From Porphyromonas cangingivalis (GTDB lineage: Bacteria > Bacteroidota > Bacteroidia > Bacteroidales > Paludibacteraceae), in NCBI GenBank assembly GCA_945902955.1, contig CAMDNO010000025.1, positions 1 through 33,785 of the forward strand: a DNA stretch of 33,785 nucleotides. The letters run 5' to 3'. The translations under genes and the position numbers were made by a program. The notes under the pieces were generated by a model. The model made no database searches. It was not told the DNA's origin and was given only the letters and a program-made list of their open reading frames with translations. Positions 1-8,901 of the stretch are shown here, in pieces; positions within the stretch are counted from its first letter, which is position 1; each line of letters opens with the position of its first letter.

Positions 1-338
1 CGGTTTTTAAAAAGTTTGGGAAGTCGGCTGCTACCGGGAAGAATGATAGTAAATGCTCCGGGCAAGTTGCGTTTCATCAATTTAAAAGCTTCGTCGTCCA
101 TTTTAGCATATTCGCTTACTTCGCTCAACACATGGCAAATAAACGAAAGATTAGCCCGACGCATATCGTGATTCTTAATCTTTGCAATAAACTCTACTCC
201 CGCATTGTTGAAAATATCGCAGGCAAAAGCATATACAGTGTCGGTAGGAATAATAATTACCCCTCCATTACGAACAACAGCCGCAATCCGTCGGATTTCA
301 GCCACATTCGGATTATCATCGTATAATTTTATGAGCAT
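1..338 (-). CDS. TsaC/YrdC/Sua5-family L-threonylcarbamoyladenylate synthase (3' part cut by window edge)
   Basis: Translating the minus strand from the ATG at 338 gives about 112 codons open to the window edge. The signature PTDTVYAFACDI near residues 31-42 corresponds to the nucleotide-binding PTDTVYGL motif of the YrdC/Sua5 fold. LPGAFTIILPGS near residue 95 corresponds to the family's PGP-(L/F)T-hydrophobic segment. The family makes threonylcarbamoyl-AMP from threonine, bicarbonate and ATP for the t6A37 modification of ANN-decoding tRNAs in the cytoplasm. Bacteroidota homologues are usually around 190-210 residues, so roughly half is present. It is followed upstream by repeat-rich spacer DNA, so it probably has its own promoter. 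Family assignment is firm; whether it is the only TsaC in the genome cannot be seen. Confidence 0.85.
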   Translation of the reverse strand, partial: MLIKLYDDNPNVAEIRRIAAVVRNGGVIIIPTDTVYAFACDIFNNAGVEFIAKIKNHDMRRANLSFICHVLSEVSEYAKMDDEAFKLMKRNLPGAFTIILPGSSRLPKLFKN

Positions 339-346
339 ATTTTAAA

Positions 347-412
347 AGTTGACAGACGACGGACAACTGACGACGGAAAGACAGAAGTCTAAAGTTGATG
401 TTCTAAAGTTGA
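347..412. repeat. short direct repeats in intergenic spacer
   Basis: The spacer between the tsaC-like gene and nadC carries two copies of GACGACGGA and two copies of TCTAAAGTTGA (388-398 and 402-412, 14-bp period). Such low-complexity short repeats are common in Bacteroidota spacers. No gene is visible here and no function is assigned. Confidence 0.5.
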
Positions 413-478
413 ATGTCTATAATAATAACAATTAATAACGTGCGAAGCACAAATAACGCTTGCAGGGCAAACTTAGCT

Positions 479-513
479 AAAATCGTGTTACCCCTACGGT
501 GAAACCCGATTTT
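479..513 (-). terminator. possible hairpin at the end of nadC
   Basis: AAAATCG (479-485) and CGATTTT (507-513) form a 7-bp stem, with GTT/AAC and ACC/GGT able to extend it inward. The hairpin overlaps the nadC stop codon at 512-514. There is no clear T-tract beyond it on the minus strand, so it may be only a weak terminator or an mRNA 3'-end structure. Confidence 0.3.
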
Positions 514-1351
514 AGATGGCTTTAAAACTCAAATCCAGACTTTTAACCGAATGTGTTAATGCACCCACCGAAATATAATCGACACCGCATTCGGCGTACA
601 GACGTAGTGTTTCGAAAGTAATTCCTCCTGATGATTCTGTTTCGTATTTTCCGGCAATAATTTCGACGGCTTTACGTGTATTTTCGACTGAGAAATTGTC
701 GAGCATTATACGGTCGATACCACCAATTGCCATTACTTGCGCCAATTCGTCGAAGCTGCGCACTTCAATTTCAATTTTTAAATCTTTACCCTTTTCTTTC
801 AAATAATCCTGTGCCCGTAATATTGCCTTATCAATTCCACCGGCAAAATCCACATGATTATCTTTAAGCAAAATCATATCGTATAAGCCAATTCGGTGAT
901 TTACTCCGCCACCAATTTTAACGGCTTCCTTTTCCAATAAACGTAGTCCCGGTGTGGTCTTGCGCGTATCGAGTACACGCGTATTTGTTCCTTCGAGCAT
1001 TTTCACATACTGACGGGTACGCGTGGCTACACCGCTCATTCGTTGCATAACGTTCAGCATTAAACGCTCCGTTTGCAATAGCGATTGAATTCGTCCTTCC
1101 ACCACAAAAGCGATATCACCCACTTTCACTTCGGATCCATCAGCAATGAATTCTGATATTTTTAGCTCGGGGTCGAAAGCTTTAAAAATTTTACGTGCAA
1201 CTTCGACACCAGCCAACACACCATTTTCTTTTACAATGAGTTGCGATTTACCAATAGCCGTAGCCGGAATACATGAAAGTGTGGTATGGTCGCCATCGCC
1301 AATATCTTCGGCAAACCACAAATTAATTAATTGTTCGAAATTATCAGTCAT
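512..1351 (-). CDS. nadC: nicotinate-nucleotide pyrophosphorylase (carboxylating)
   Basis: Quinolinate phosphoribosyltransferase: converts quinolinate and PRPP to nicotinate mononucleotide, CO2 and PPi in de novo NAD synthesis, in the cytoplasm. The 279-residue length is typical for the family. The active-site block DTRKTTPGLRLLEKEAVKIGG, followed by NHRIGLYDMILLKDNH, contains the conserved Arg/Lys/His residues that bind substrate. EIEVRS and the C-terminal SVGALTHS complete the TIM-barrel signature. The start overlaps the end of the DUF4783 gene by 8 bp, so the two are translationally coupled. nadC beside DUF4783 and rlmH is a recurring Bacteroidota neighbourhood. No nadA or nadB lies in the window. 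Confidence 0.97.
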   Translation of the reverse strand: MTDNFEQLINLWFAEDIGDGDHTTLSCIPATAIGKSQLIVKENGVLAGVEVARKIFKAFDPELKISEFIADGSEVKVGDIAFVVEGRIQSLLQTERLMLNVMQRMSGVATRTRQYVKMLEGTNTRVLDTRKTTPGLRLLEKEAVKIGGGVNHRIGLYDMILLKDNHVDFAGGIDKAILRAQDYLKEKGKDLKIEIEVRSFDELAQVMAIGGIDRIMLDNFSVENTRKAVEIIAGKYETESSGGITFETLRLYAECGVDYISVGALTHSVKSLDLSFKAI

Positions 1352-1745
1352 TTGAAGATTCTATTCTGAGTTGTTGAATTAACGGTGTTGACCCTTGTTT
1401 GCGGGTGAGAACATAAACGCGGAAGCTACCTCCCGAGGTTTTCAAGGTACCAATAGCAAAGCTGGCAGCATCTTTATTTCCTTTGTGAATTACCTGAAAC
1501 GAGCTTACTTTGTTTGTTCTGAAAAAGTCATTGATTATTCCGGACGCTTGCTGTTTGCTAAAAACATCGTTTTTGTTCCCAATTACAAGTTCGACATTGG
1601 CACTGAGATTGCTATTTATTACCGATGAATTTCCGTCATTAAGTGCCGAAATTATTTCAGATGATATTTCGTTCGATTGTGCATTTACAAAAGTAAATGA
1701 TGTAAAAACAAACAAACTGATTAGTAAAAACTGAGTTGTTTTCAT
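1344..1745 (-). CDS. DUF4783-family exported protein
   Basis: A 133-residue protein with a Sec signal peptide (MKTTQFLLISLFVFTSFTFV, cleavage after NAQ). The mature part, about 110 residues, looks like a small NTF2-like alpha+beta domain with conserved NDFFRTN and LRIESSN near the end. This matches the Bacteroidota family DUF4783, whose biochemical role is unknown. It is the first gene of a two-gene unit with nadC (8-bp overlap) and is preceded by a plausible TAnnTTTG promoter. The association with nadC is positional, and nothing in the sequence suggests an enzyme active site. Length and start agree with homologues I recall. Confidence 0.8.
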   Translation of the reverse strand: MKTTQFLLISLFVFTSFTFVNAQSNEISSEIISALNDGNSSVINSNLSANVELVIGNKNDVFSKQQASGIINDFFRTNKVSSFQVIHKGNKDAASFAIGTLKTSGGSFRVYVLTRKQGSTPLIQQLRIESSND

Positions 1746-1848
1746 GATTTATTCTTTTTTAGTCCATTATTTAGTGTAAAAATAGGTTTTCAGTTCTGAT
1801 TCTCGTTAAAAAATCGCATATTTGTATTTGATTACAATTATTCGAGTA

Positions 1849-1880
1849 CAAAAATACAAGAAATATCAGACTTACACCAA
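1849..1880 (-). promoter_or_regulatory. candidate promoter for DUF4783-nadC
   Basis: Read on the minus strand, TATTTTTG (1856-1849) matches the Bacteroidota -7 consensus TAnnTTTG. A TTG (1880-1878) lies 21 nt further upstream as a possible -33 element. It sits about 100 bp upstream of the DUF4783 start. The region is AT-rich, so a chance match is possible. Confidence 0.35.
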
Positions 1881-1944
1881 TTATTTTACTTTTTTATTTA
1901 GCTGCAAATAACACACCAAACTAAATATACAATAAATATTAGCC

Positions 1945-2418
1945 ATGAAAATAGTGTTTTTAACAATAGGAAAAACGATAAACAAGCATTTAATTGAACT
2001 TCAGAGTGATTATCAAGAGCGGTTAAAACATTATATACCTTATGATTATATATCTATTCCAGAATTAAAAAACAATAAAAACCTCAGTGAATCGGAGCAA
2101 AAGGAAAAGGAGGCTGATTTGTTGCTGAAAATGCTTGAACCGACTGATGAAGTTATTTTGTTGGACGAAAAAGGGAAGCAATTTGGCTCGGTGGAATTTT
2201 CAGATTTTATATCGAAAAAAATTATGGGAAATCAAAAACGCATGATTTTTGTTGTTGGTGGTCCGTACGGCTTCTCACAAAGGGTTTACGAAAGGGCTAA
2301 CGGGCTGATTTCACTCTCTAAAATGACTTTTTCGCATCAAATGGTGCGTATCATTTTTGTGGAGCAATTGTATCGGGCATTTACAATTTTACGTGGCGAA
2401 CCGTATCATCATCAGTAA
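1945..2418 (+). CDS. rlmH: 23S rRNA (pseudouridine1915-N3)-methyltransferase RlmH
   Basis: SPOUT-class methyltransferase that methylates pseudouridine 1915 in helix 69 of 23S rRNA on the assembled ribosome, using SAM. The 157-residue length is normal for the family. Diagnostic segments are the N-terminal KIVFLTIGKT, LLDEKGKQFGS, the knot-forming FVVGGPYGFS (SAM site), and the C-terminal SLSKMTFSHQMVRIIFVEQLYRA ending in GEPYHH. Transcribed divergently from DUF4783-nadC. The histidine kinase gene starts 53 bp downstream on the same strand, so the two could share a transcript. Start ATG agrees with the canonical M-K-I-x-F N-terminus. Confidence 0.97.
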   Translation: MKIVFLTIGKTINKHLIELQSDYQERLKHYIPYDYISIPELKNNKNLSESEQKEKEADLLLKMLEPTDEVILLDEKGKQFGSVEFSDFISKKIMGNQKRMIFVVGGPYGFSQRVYERANGLISLSKMTFSHQMVRIIFVEQLYRAFTILRGEPYHHQ

Positions 2419-2471
2419 GTTTATAGAGTTATAGGGTTTTTAAGATTTGTAAAGTATATAAAGGAAGGTTA

Positions 2472-5400
2472 ATGAAGTATTTAATTTCGAAAAATACAAT
2501 TCTTGTTACATTGCTGCTAAGTTTTTTAGCGGGAATGGTATTTGAAGTTTTATATTATAAATCTGAAAATAGGCCTGTGGATATGGATTTGTTTCGCGAA
2601 CAATTGTTCGAAAAACAAACTGAAGCCGAGACGAACCTGAAACAAATAGGAAATAGGTTAAATAGCCAACCCACCGATTCCATTTTCATCCACAAATTTG
2701 AAAAAAGCGATATTAGTTATTATTTTTTTAACGAGAATAATGAACTTGTTTATTGGTCGGATAATTACACCGAAATAAACAATATTCCAATCAGGAATAA
2801 TGACAAATGGATATACTTTGTTTCATCTAATGCTCATTGTATCAGTATTTCTACGAAAACAAAATTGGGCGTTTTAGTTAGTGTTATTCGAATAAAAAAC
2901 AACTATCCTATTGTAAATAATCAGTTAATTAATAATTATACTAATGGTTTCGAAATAGATAAACGTATAGATATTGAGAGCGGTAAAGCAACTGATAAGT
3001 GGGCATTTGCCGATGCTTATGGCGAGTATTTGTTTTCGTTCAAAGTTCCCTCACAAAGTGTTTTTAATCAAAATTATGGCATTGCTGGTTTTGTTTTTCA
3101 ATTTTTATGTCTCATAAGTATATTGATAATACTAGCAAGAATAAAGACTTTTTTCAATATTAAAACACTGACTTTTAGTCGTTTTTTGATAGCATTACTT
3201 ATATTATCAAGTATTATTTTAGCTAGTCTATATTTTAAATTTCCACATTTGCTTTACTATGAGGTGCTTTCGTCGGCATTCGATTATTCGTCGGGCTTTC
3301 TATTGGCATCTATTATTCATCTTACTATTCTTACAGCTTTTACAATAGTTGTTGTCTATGTTTTCTTTTTGCATGTTAGTATTAATTTAAATCGTAAGAA
3401 GCTTAAATCTTTTGCGATGCAATTCGTTGCTGCATCGTTTTTTATTCTTATCTTTTACATTCTCAAAGGATTAGTTCTTCATTCGGGAATGCCCATTCAG
3501 ATACTTTCGCTTCACGATTTGGACAAAGGTGTGGTTTGGCTGCACTTTTTAATGGTAATTTGGGGAGTGGCTTTTGCTCTTATGTTTTTCAAAAGTCATA
3601 ATTACAGCCTTAAAGCAATAGGGCTTCGAACTATGATTTTTGCAGATTTCATTATTTTAATGGTTCTTGCTCTTACTATTTTTATAACCGACTCCATAGA
3701 TACAAGTCGAATTTTACTTTTTCTGCTTTTTATGTATGGTGGGTTTTATATCCCCTATTTTATAAAGAGGAAAAAAAATTATTACGCATTAACTTCATTG
3801 TGGATTTTGTTTTTTACCCTTTTTCTGGTCGAAAATACGGCTATGCTCACTAAAAAGAAAACAGAAAGTAAATACAAAGTACTTGCAGAAAATATTTCGA
3901 TAAACGGGAATTTGGAAAACGACAAAGTAACTGAGATTTTGCTTGACGAACTTTATATCCAAATTACGAACGACACGCAGCTGAGCAAACTTGTACAAAG
4001 TGTAGATTCGGTAGATAAGATAAATGATTATTTGACTGATAATTATCTGAGTGGATACTGGAATAAATACAACATTCAGCTTTCGGTACTAAGGCAAGAT
4101 TCGCCAATGTATGAACAAAATAAAAACTTACTTGCCAACAACGGTATTCCGGTTGGGAAAACAAGTTTTTGTGCGCTAACTTCATTGCGTTACGACCTTA
4201 GTTATATGGGCGATTTTATGTTGATTACACCTGATGGTGAGGAGTATACTTTGTTTTTGACACTTACTCCACGCAAAAATTTTAAAAGTTATAGCTTCCC
4301 TAAATTTCTTATTTCATCGGAGTCGGACATACAATCGCGATTGAAAATTGCTGTAGCACGCTATCATAAAGGCGCACTTGTTTACAGTTCCGAAAACTAT
4401 AAATTTTTGGAAACAAGCACGTTTTTACCCGTAAGAGAAAATCTGTTTTATAAGTTTACAGCCTCACAAAAAACGTATTATGTATATCAACCCGACAAAG
4501 AGAATGCTGTTGTTATTACGGAATTGAATCAGTATTATTTTGTAAATTATCTTATCTATTTTGCTTATATTCTGTTGTTTAACTTGGCTGTTGGGTTTGT
4601 ATTTGTTTGGCTCGTTTATCGGAAACGCAAAACAACTGCAATTTTTTCAAGATTAAGCTCCAAATACCAATTCGCTTTTGTGTTGTTGCTTTTAGTTAGT
4701 TTTGTGGGCATTTTTTATGTTTCGGTAAGGTTTATAACTTCAAAATACAAGGAACAGCAAATTGCCGAAATCAACAAAAAGAAAAGCTACATTCAAAATG
4801 CACTTCAGGATAAATATTATTGGACGGAAGACATCTCGACAGTAAATAATCAGGGTTTGAGTTTCGACCTTCAAGAACTTTCGTATATTTACCAAACCGA
4901 CATTAATGTGTATGATAATTATGGAAGATTGGCAGGTAGTTCGCAGCCATTGATATACAACAAAAAGTTGATTGGAAAGCAAATTGCTCCCGAACCTTTT
5001 TTTGGTAATATTCCAACGTTGAATCAGGAAGAATACATTGGCGAGCTGCGCTTTTTGACGGGTTATACTGATTTGTACAATGGCGACTTTTTGCAAATTG
5101 GCTACATTGCTATTCCGCTGTATGTGAGTACCGAAGAGATTCGGAGTGAGATTGAGGAGTTTTTAGCTGTCATTGTACACATTTATTTGATTATAGCTTT
5201 GTTGTCGGTTTTGCTAAGTTTTATTATCGGAAAACAGCTTTCGGCACCGCTCGAGATGATTGAAAGTAAGTTGAAAAAAATGCGTTTTGGGCAACGTAAC
5301 GAAAAAATTGATTACAACGAAAACGATGAAATTGGTCAGTTGGTAAAACAGTATAACAAAACTATCGAAAAGCTTGAACAGAGTGCTCAACTTTTAGCTC

Positions 5401-6080
5401 AAACCGAGCGTGCATCGGCTTGGCGCACTATGGCTCGACAAATTGCCCACGAGATTAATAATCCGCTTACACCTATGAAGTTAACGCTACAGCAATTGCA
5501 ACGCACCAAAAATATGAACGATGAACGATTTGATGATTATTTTGCAAAATCGACTGAAACCCTGGTAGAACAAATCGACAATTTATCGCGTATTGCAGGA
5601 ACTTTTTCCAACTTTGCCCGTATGCCCGAAGCTCGTTTCGAACGAGTTGATATAGCTTCGAAGCTTTATTCGAATACACAACTTTTCAGTGCAAACAACG
5701 AAGATATAACTATACAGTACACGGGACTAACTGAAAATGTATTTGTGCTTGCCGACCCCGAGCAGATGCTGCAAGTATTTAATAATCTACTTAAAAACGC
5801 TATTCAGGCCATTCCTAAAGATCGAAATGGCAATATTCTTGTAAACTTAAAAACGGAAAACAAGCAGGTAGTAATTACCATTACCGACAATGGGAGTGGC
5901 ATACCAGCCGACATGCTCGACAAAGTTTTTATTCCGAATTTTACAACAAAATCTACCGGCATGGGTCTTGGGCTATCTATTACAAAAAATATTGTGGAAA
6001 CAGCCGGGGGCGAAATTTCGTTTACTAACAACGAAAATAATGGGGCAACTTTTAGAGTTTGCCTTAAGCTGGAAAATTAA
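2472..6080 (+). CDS. large multi-pass sensor histidine kinase (NtrY-like layout)
   Basis: A 1202-residue membrane sensor kinase. N-terminal TM (~8-28) and an extracytoplasmic stretch to ~200 are followed by a block of about eight TM helices (~205-455). A second extracytoplasmic domain (~455-690), two TM helices (~695-757), a third sensor loop (~758-898) and a final TM (~900-922) lead into HAMP. The HisKA H-box reads AHEINNPLTPMKLTLQQL with the phospho-acceptor His near 992. The HATPase_c domain has the N-box NNLLKNAIQAIP, G1 DNGSGIP, F-box FIPNFTTKS and G2 GMGLGLS. All catalytic motifs are intact. HEINNPLTPM is typical of the NtrY group, but three extracytoplasmic sensor regions and length are unusual. 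No response regulator is adjacent, so the partner must be encoded elsewhere. Ligand unknown. Confidence 0.9.
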   Translation: MKYLISKNTILVTLLLSFLAGMVFEVLYYKSENRPVDMDLFREQLFEKQTEAETNLKQIGNRLNSQPTDSIFIHKFEKSDISYYFFNENNELVYWSDNYTEINNIPIRNNDKWIYFVSSNAHCISISTKTKLGVLVSVIRIKNNYPIVNNQLINNYTNGFEIDKRIDIESGKATDKWAFADAYGEYLFSFKVPSQSVFNQNYGIAGFVFQFLCLISILIILARIKTFFNIKTLTFSRFLIALLILSSIILASLYFKFPHLLYYEVLSSAFDYSSGFLLASIIHLTILTAFTIVVVYVFFLHVSINLNRKKLKSFAMQFVAASFFILIFYILKGLVLHSGMPIQILSLHDLDKGVVWLHFLMVIWGVAFALMFFKSHNYSLKAIGLRTMIFADFIILMVLALTIFITDSIDTSRILLFLLFMYGGFYIPYFIKRKKNYYALTSLWILFFTLFLVENTAMLTKKKTESKYKVLAENISINGNLENDKVTEILLDELYIQITNDTQLSKLVQSVDSVDKINDYLTDNYLSGYWNKYNIQLSVLRQDSPMYEQNKNLLANNGIPVGKTSFCALTSLRYDLSYMGDFMLITPDGEEYTLFLTLTPRKNFKSYSFPKFLISSESDIQSRLKIAVARYHKGALVYSSENYKFLETSTFLPVRENLFYKFTASQKTYYVYQPDKENAVVITELNQYYFVNYLIYFAYILLFNLAVGFVFVWLVYRKRKTTAIFSRLSSKYQFAFVLLLLVSFVGIFYVSVRFITSKYKEQQIAEINKKKSYIQNALQDKYYWTEDISTVNNQGLSFDLQELSYIYQTDINVYDNYGRLAGSSQPLIYNKKLIGKQIAPEPFFGNIPTLNQEEYIGELRFLTGYTDLYNGDFLQIGYIAIPLYVSTEEIRSEIEEFLAVIVHIYLIIALLSVLLSFIIGKQLSAPLEMIESKLKKMRFGQRNEKIDYNENDEIGQLVKQYNKTIEKLEQSAQLLAQTERASAWRTMARQIAHEINNPLTPMKLTLQQLQRTKNMNDERFDDYFAKSTETLVEQIDNLSRIAGTFSNFARMPEARFERVDIASKLYSNTQLFSANNEDITIQYTGLTENVFVLADPEQMLQVFNNLLKNAIQAIPKDRNGNILVNLKTENKQVVITITDNGSGIPADMLDKVFIPNFTTKSTGMGLGLSITKNIVETAGGEISFTNNENNGATFRVCLKLEN

Positions 6081-6094
6081 AATAATATCAATTG

Positions 6095-6457
6095 TTATCT
6101 TGGAGGTAGAAAGGCATCTTCAATGTGTTCTATTTCGCATTTTTGTCCGTGAACAACCACCGAAATCACATCAAATCGCGTGTCGCCATTCCAGTCATAG
6201 CGCATAATGTAGCGCTCTGTGGCATTCACAATGTTTTTAATTTTTCGGTTGTCAATGTATTGCTCAGGATTATCGGCAAAAGCGCCCGAGCGAGTTTTTA
6301 CTTCCACAATAACCAATGTGTCGTCTTTTTCGGCAATAATATCCACTTCGAGGCTGCCAGTTCGCCATTTTGTTTCGCGAATTTTATAGCCATGTTCCAC
6401 CAAAAAATCGCGGGCACGTTCCTCGCCATATTCGCCTAATTCGTTATGTTCTGCCAT
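6095..6457 (-). CDS. UPF0102 / YraN family protein
   Basis: A 120-residue protein with the restriction-endonuclease-like fold of the YraN family. N-terminal GEYGEERARDFLVEHGY resembles the family's G-x-x-x-E-x-x-A-x-x-x-L opening. The PD-(D/E)xK-type core is visible as LEVDIIAEKDDTLVIVEVKTR (D...E-V-K). FDVISV follows at ~97-102. Function is not established for this family; nuclease or DNA-processing roles have been suggested from the fold only. It converges with the histidine kinase gene (14 bp gap) and lies 53 bp downstream of the deacetylase gene on the same strand, so it could be read through from the polysaccharide operon or have its own promoter. Confidence 0.9.
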   Translation of the reverse strand: MAEHNELGEYGEERARDFLVEHGYKIRETKWRTGSLEVDIIAEKDDTLVIVEVKTRSGAFADNPEQYIDNRKIKNIVNATERYIMRYDWNGDTRFDVISVVVHGQKCEIEHIEDAFLPPR

Positions 6458-6510
6458 AGCTGCTTTCGTTTTGGGTTTGTAATTTCGAAGTTCTGATTTT
6501 TGATTAAATT

Positions 6511-8901
6511 TTAAAATAATACTTTGTGTGCAACTATACGATTTGAATTGTCGTAAAAAACAACTTGTTTTAGTTGCTGACTGTATGGTAACTCAAATTT
6601 GAAATATGGCGACAAAAGTACATTTTTTTTGTATAAAACTATGCCTGATAGGTTGAAAATTTTTATATTTACTATATCTTGATTGTCCGTAAGTGCTTCT
6701 ATTTTAATATGTTCGTTGTCGATGCGAAAACAATTGTATAAGTTATCTTTTCTAACTTGAATTAAAATATTTGGATTGGGGATTTTCGTTTTCGAAACGC
6801 ATATTTTCGAATTAGTTGGGATAGCATTTACAAAACAGTATTTATGACCATTGGCTGTGAAAGTAGCTGATTTATTGTGGTTTATATTTGTGTATACAGA
6901 ATCTTGTGTCCACGATTCGGGAATTTCCACTTGGAGCGTAATGGGTTGATTAAATTCTGTATTATCTAAAAAATCATCGGTTACAAAGTGCAACGAATCT
7001 GCAAAAGCTTCATAACTAATGAGTTTCACAGCATTTCTTTCCTTCGTATATTTATAAACATTTCCTTGAGTTTCAATCCAAAGGTCGGCTTTTTTTGCAT
7101 CTTGAATGTTCTGACTTAAATCGTTTAAGCCAAACGAATACTCATCATTTGTTTTATCAAAATCTACATTTTGAATATTATGATACATGAGCGAAATATG
7201 ATAATTGTAAGTTCGAGCAGTCTCAAACCACGATTTTATACTTTCGTTGCTGGTAGTGCTTGCTACGTATTGCGATTTTAGAGCATGAAAATCAAAAGGA
7301 GTTGGTAGATTATAACCTTCCTGACTGGAGCGTGCAGTTTTAAAATGCTTGGCTACTTCGGTAGGTGTCTGCGAGTTAAAACTGCCAAAAGGATAGGAAA
7401 ATGAAAGCGTATTTTGGGTAAGTTGGGTGTCTAAATCGTTCTTTGATTTTTGCAATAAATTATTTAAAATAATAATTGAATCTACGCTCGAATAATTTCC
7501 CGAAAATTTATGATTAGCTGTATGCGAACCAATTTCGTGTCCTTTGTTTTTGTAATAGCGCAAGGTGTCCCAATTGCAATAATCCACTTCGTTGTTAAAT
7601 GGCACATTTGAAATTATGTAAAAAGTTCCATTTAACTGGTTTCTGTACAGTTCGTTAGCTCCATAGCGCAAAGCGTTTGCCATGCCGTCGTCGAACCCAA
7701 AAGTTACTGCTGCCGGCTTGTTGTTGTACCATATAGTTGGCATAACTTTTGGTTTGGCATCGTATTTTCCTACAAACAAGGCATTTACATTGTCGAACGA
7801 AAATGCTAATTTAGGTGCACCAAAATAACTTTTGAATGGAGCAAAACTATTCCCGGTAGATTCGTACACAAACATAATTTGTGAGCCAAAACCTATATGG
7901 TCGTAGCAAAGCACAATATCTGTTTTGTTGTCGGCATTAATTAGTCCCGATGCGGCAAGTTTTACGTGTGTAAAATTAAAATCGTTGCGGTCGGGTAGGA
8001 GGTAGTTTTTTTTGCTAAAGCTAAGTTTATTTTGATTTTCGAACACTTCAATTGCCTGTATATTATTACTTTCATCGTTTATCAAACAAGCAATATCTTC
8101 TTTCCCATCTCCATTATAGTCGCCTGATAGAGCTGCTTTGCATACATCAAAATCGAATGTTGATTTGGTTGCAGAATATACCGAATTTAATAACGAAAAG
8201 CTGTTACCATTTGATTCGAAAAGAAATATTTTTTGATTTGTATCAGGGCTGTCGCCAAAATAATCATAAAAGACAGCTAAGTCCGATTTGTTATCGCCCG
8301 AAAAATCGCCTGATACAATGTATTTTAAAGCATTAAAATTAAATATATCTCTGGTTGTACTGAAAAGCTCTTTTGGTTCGTCGAAACTTGTTCCATTCGA
8401 AAAAAGAACAATTATTTTCTGATTCTCACTGGCTTGCGAATTCCAGAAAAGAGCAATGTCAGATTTCCCATCACTGTTGTAATCTCCTGCGGTTGCGAAA
8501 CTAATATCATTCCAACTTAAATCTGATTTTAATTTCGAAAACCAAATTCCTGTTGGGATAATTGACTGATTGCATTGCCCATATACAACAATTTTTGAAC
8601 CTGTAAATTTGGGTTGACCATTTGGGATATAAGTGTAATCGTAAAATAAGGCTGATTCTTGTACACCATCTCCATCGAAGTCGCCACTTACAGTTAATTT
8701 CGAATTTAAATAGCCGTTTTCGTCTTTCTGAATTCGATAAGTTTCGTTGTCGTTTAAGTAAAACAACTCCCCACTATTTTTAAACAACATCGACGATTGA
8801 GTACCATCGGCAGATGTATAAATAGTATGAATGCTATTGTTTTGACTAATTAAAGTGCTGTAAATAATAATTGTAAAGACAATAATTGTTGAAATTCTCA
8901 T
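6511..8901 (-). CDS. secreted FG-GAP / polysaccharide deacetylase (NodB) protein with T9SS tail
   Basis: A 796-residue secreted protein with an N-terminal signal peptide (~1-20). Five FG-GAP/VCBS-like repeats follow (~70-340), each with a Ca-binding D-x-D-x-D-G type loop such as GDFDGDG, GDYNSDG and GDYNGDG. A NodB-type deacetylase domain (~395-600) has motif 1 FGFDDG (403-406), motif 2 HEIGSHTANH (H460, H464, metal ligands) and motif 3 SYPFGS (503-506). The last ~75 residues resemble a T9SS type A sorting domain, so surface delivery or release is likely. This class removes N- or O-acyl groups from polysaccharides such as chitin-like or PNAG polymers. It overlaps the glycoside hydrolase gene by 4 bp (ATGA) and closes the polysaccharide operon. 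By position it could be the PgaB-like modifying enzyme; the exact substrate is not readable from sequence. Confidence 0.88.
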   Translation of the reverse strand: MRISTIIVFTIIIYSTLISQNNSIHTIYTSADGTQSSMLFKNSGELFYLNDNETYRIQKDENGYLNSKLTVSGDFDGDGVQESALFYDYTYIPNGQPKFTGSKIVVYGQCNQSIIPTGIWFSKLKSDLSWNDISFATAGDYNSDGKSDIALFWNSQASENQKIIVLFSNGTSFDEPKELFSTTRDIFNFNALKYIVSGDFSGDNKSDLAVFYDYFGDSPDTNQKIFLFESNGNSFSLLNSVYSATKSTFDFDVCKAALSGDYNGDGKEDIACLINDESNNIQAIEVFENQNKLSFSKKNYLLPDRNDFNFTHVKLAASGLINADNKTDIVLCYDHIGFGSQIMFVYESTGNSFAPFKSYFGAPKLAFSFDNVNALFVGKYDAKPKVMPTIWYNNKPAAVTFGFDDGMANALRYGANELYRNQLNGTFYIISNVPFNNEVDYCNWDTLRYYKNKGHEIGSHTANHKFSGNYSSVDSIIILNNLLQKSKNDLDTQLTQNTLSFSYPFGSFNSQTPTEVAKHFKTARSSQEGYNLPTPFDFHALKSQYVASTTSNESIKSWFETARTYNYHISLMYHNIQNVDFDKTNDEYSFGLNDLSQNIQDAKKADLWIETQGNVYKYTKERNAVKLISYEAFADSLHFVTDDFLDNTEFNQPITLQVEIPESWTQDSVYTNINHNKSATFTANGHKYCFVNAIPTNSKICVSKTKIPNPNILIQVRKDNLYNCFRIDNEHIKIEALTDNQDIVNIKIFNLSGIVLYKKNVLLSPYFKFELPYSQQLKQVVFYDNSNRIVAHKVLF

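Noticed and set aside
132-326. Plus-strand frame of 64 codons at the left edge
   Set aside because: Antisense to the TsaC/YrdC-type gene, whose motifs are clear on the minus strand.
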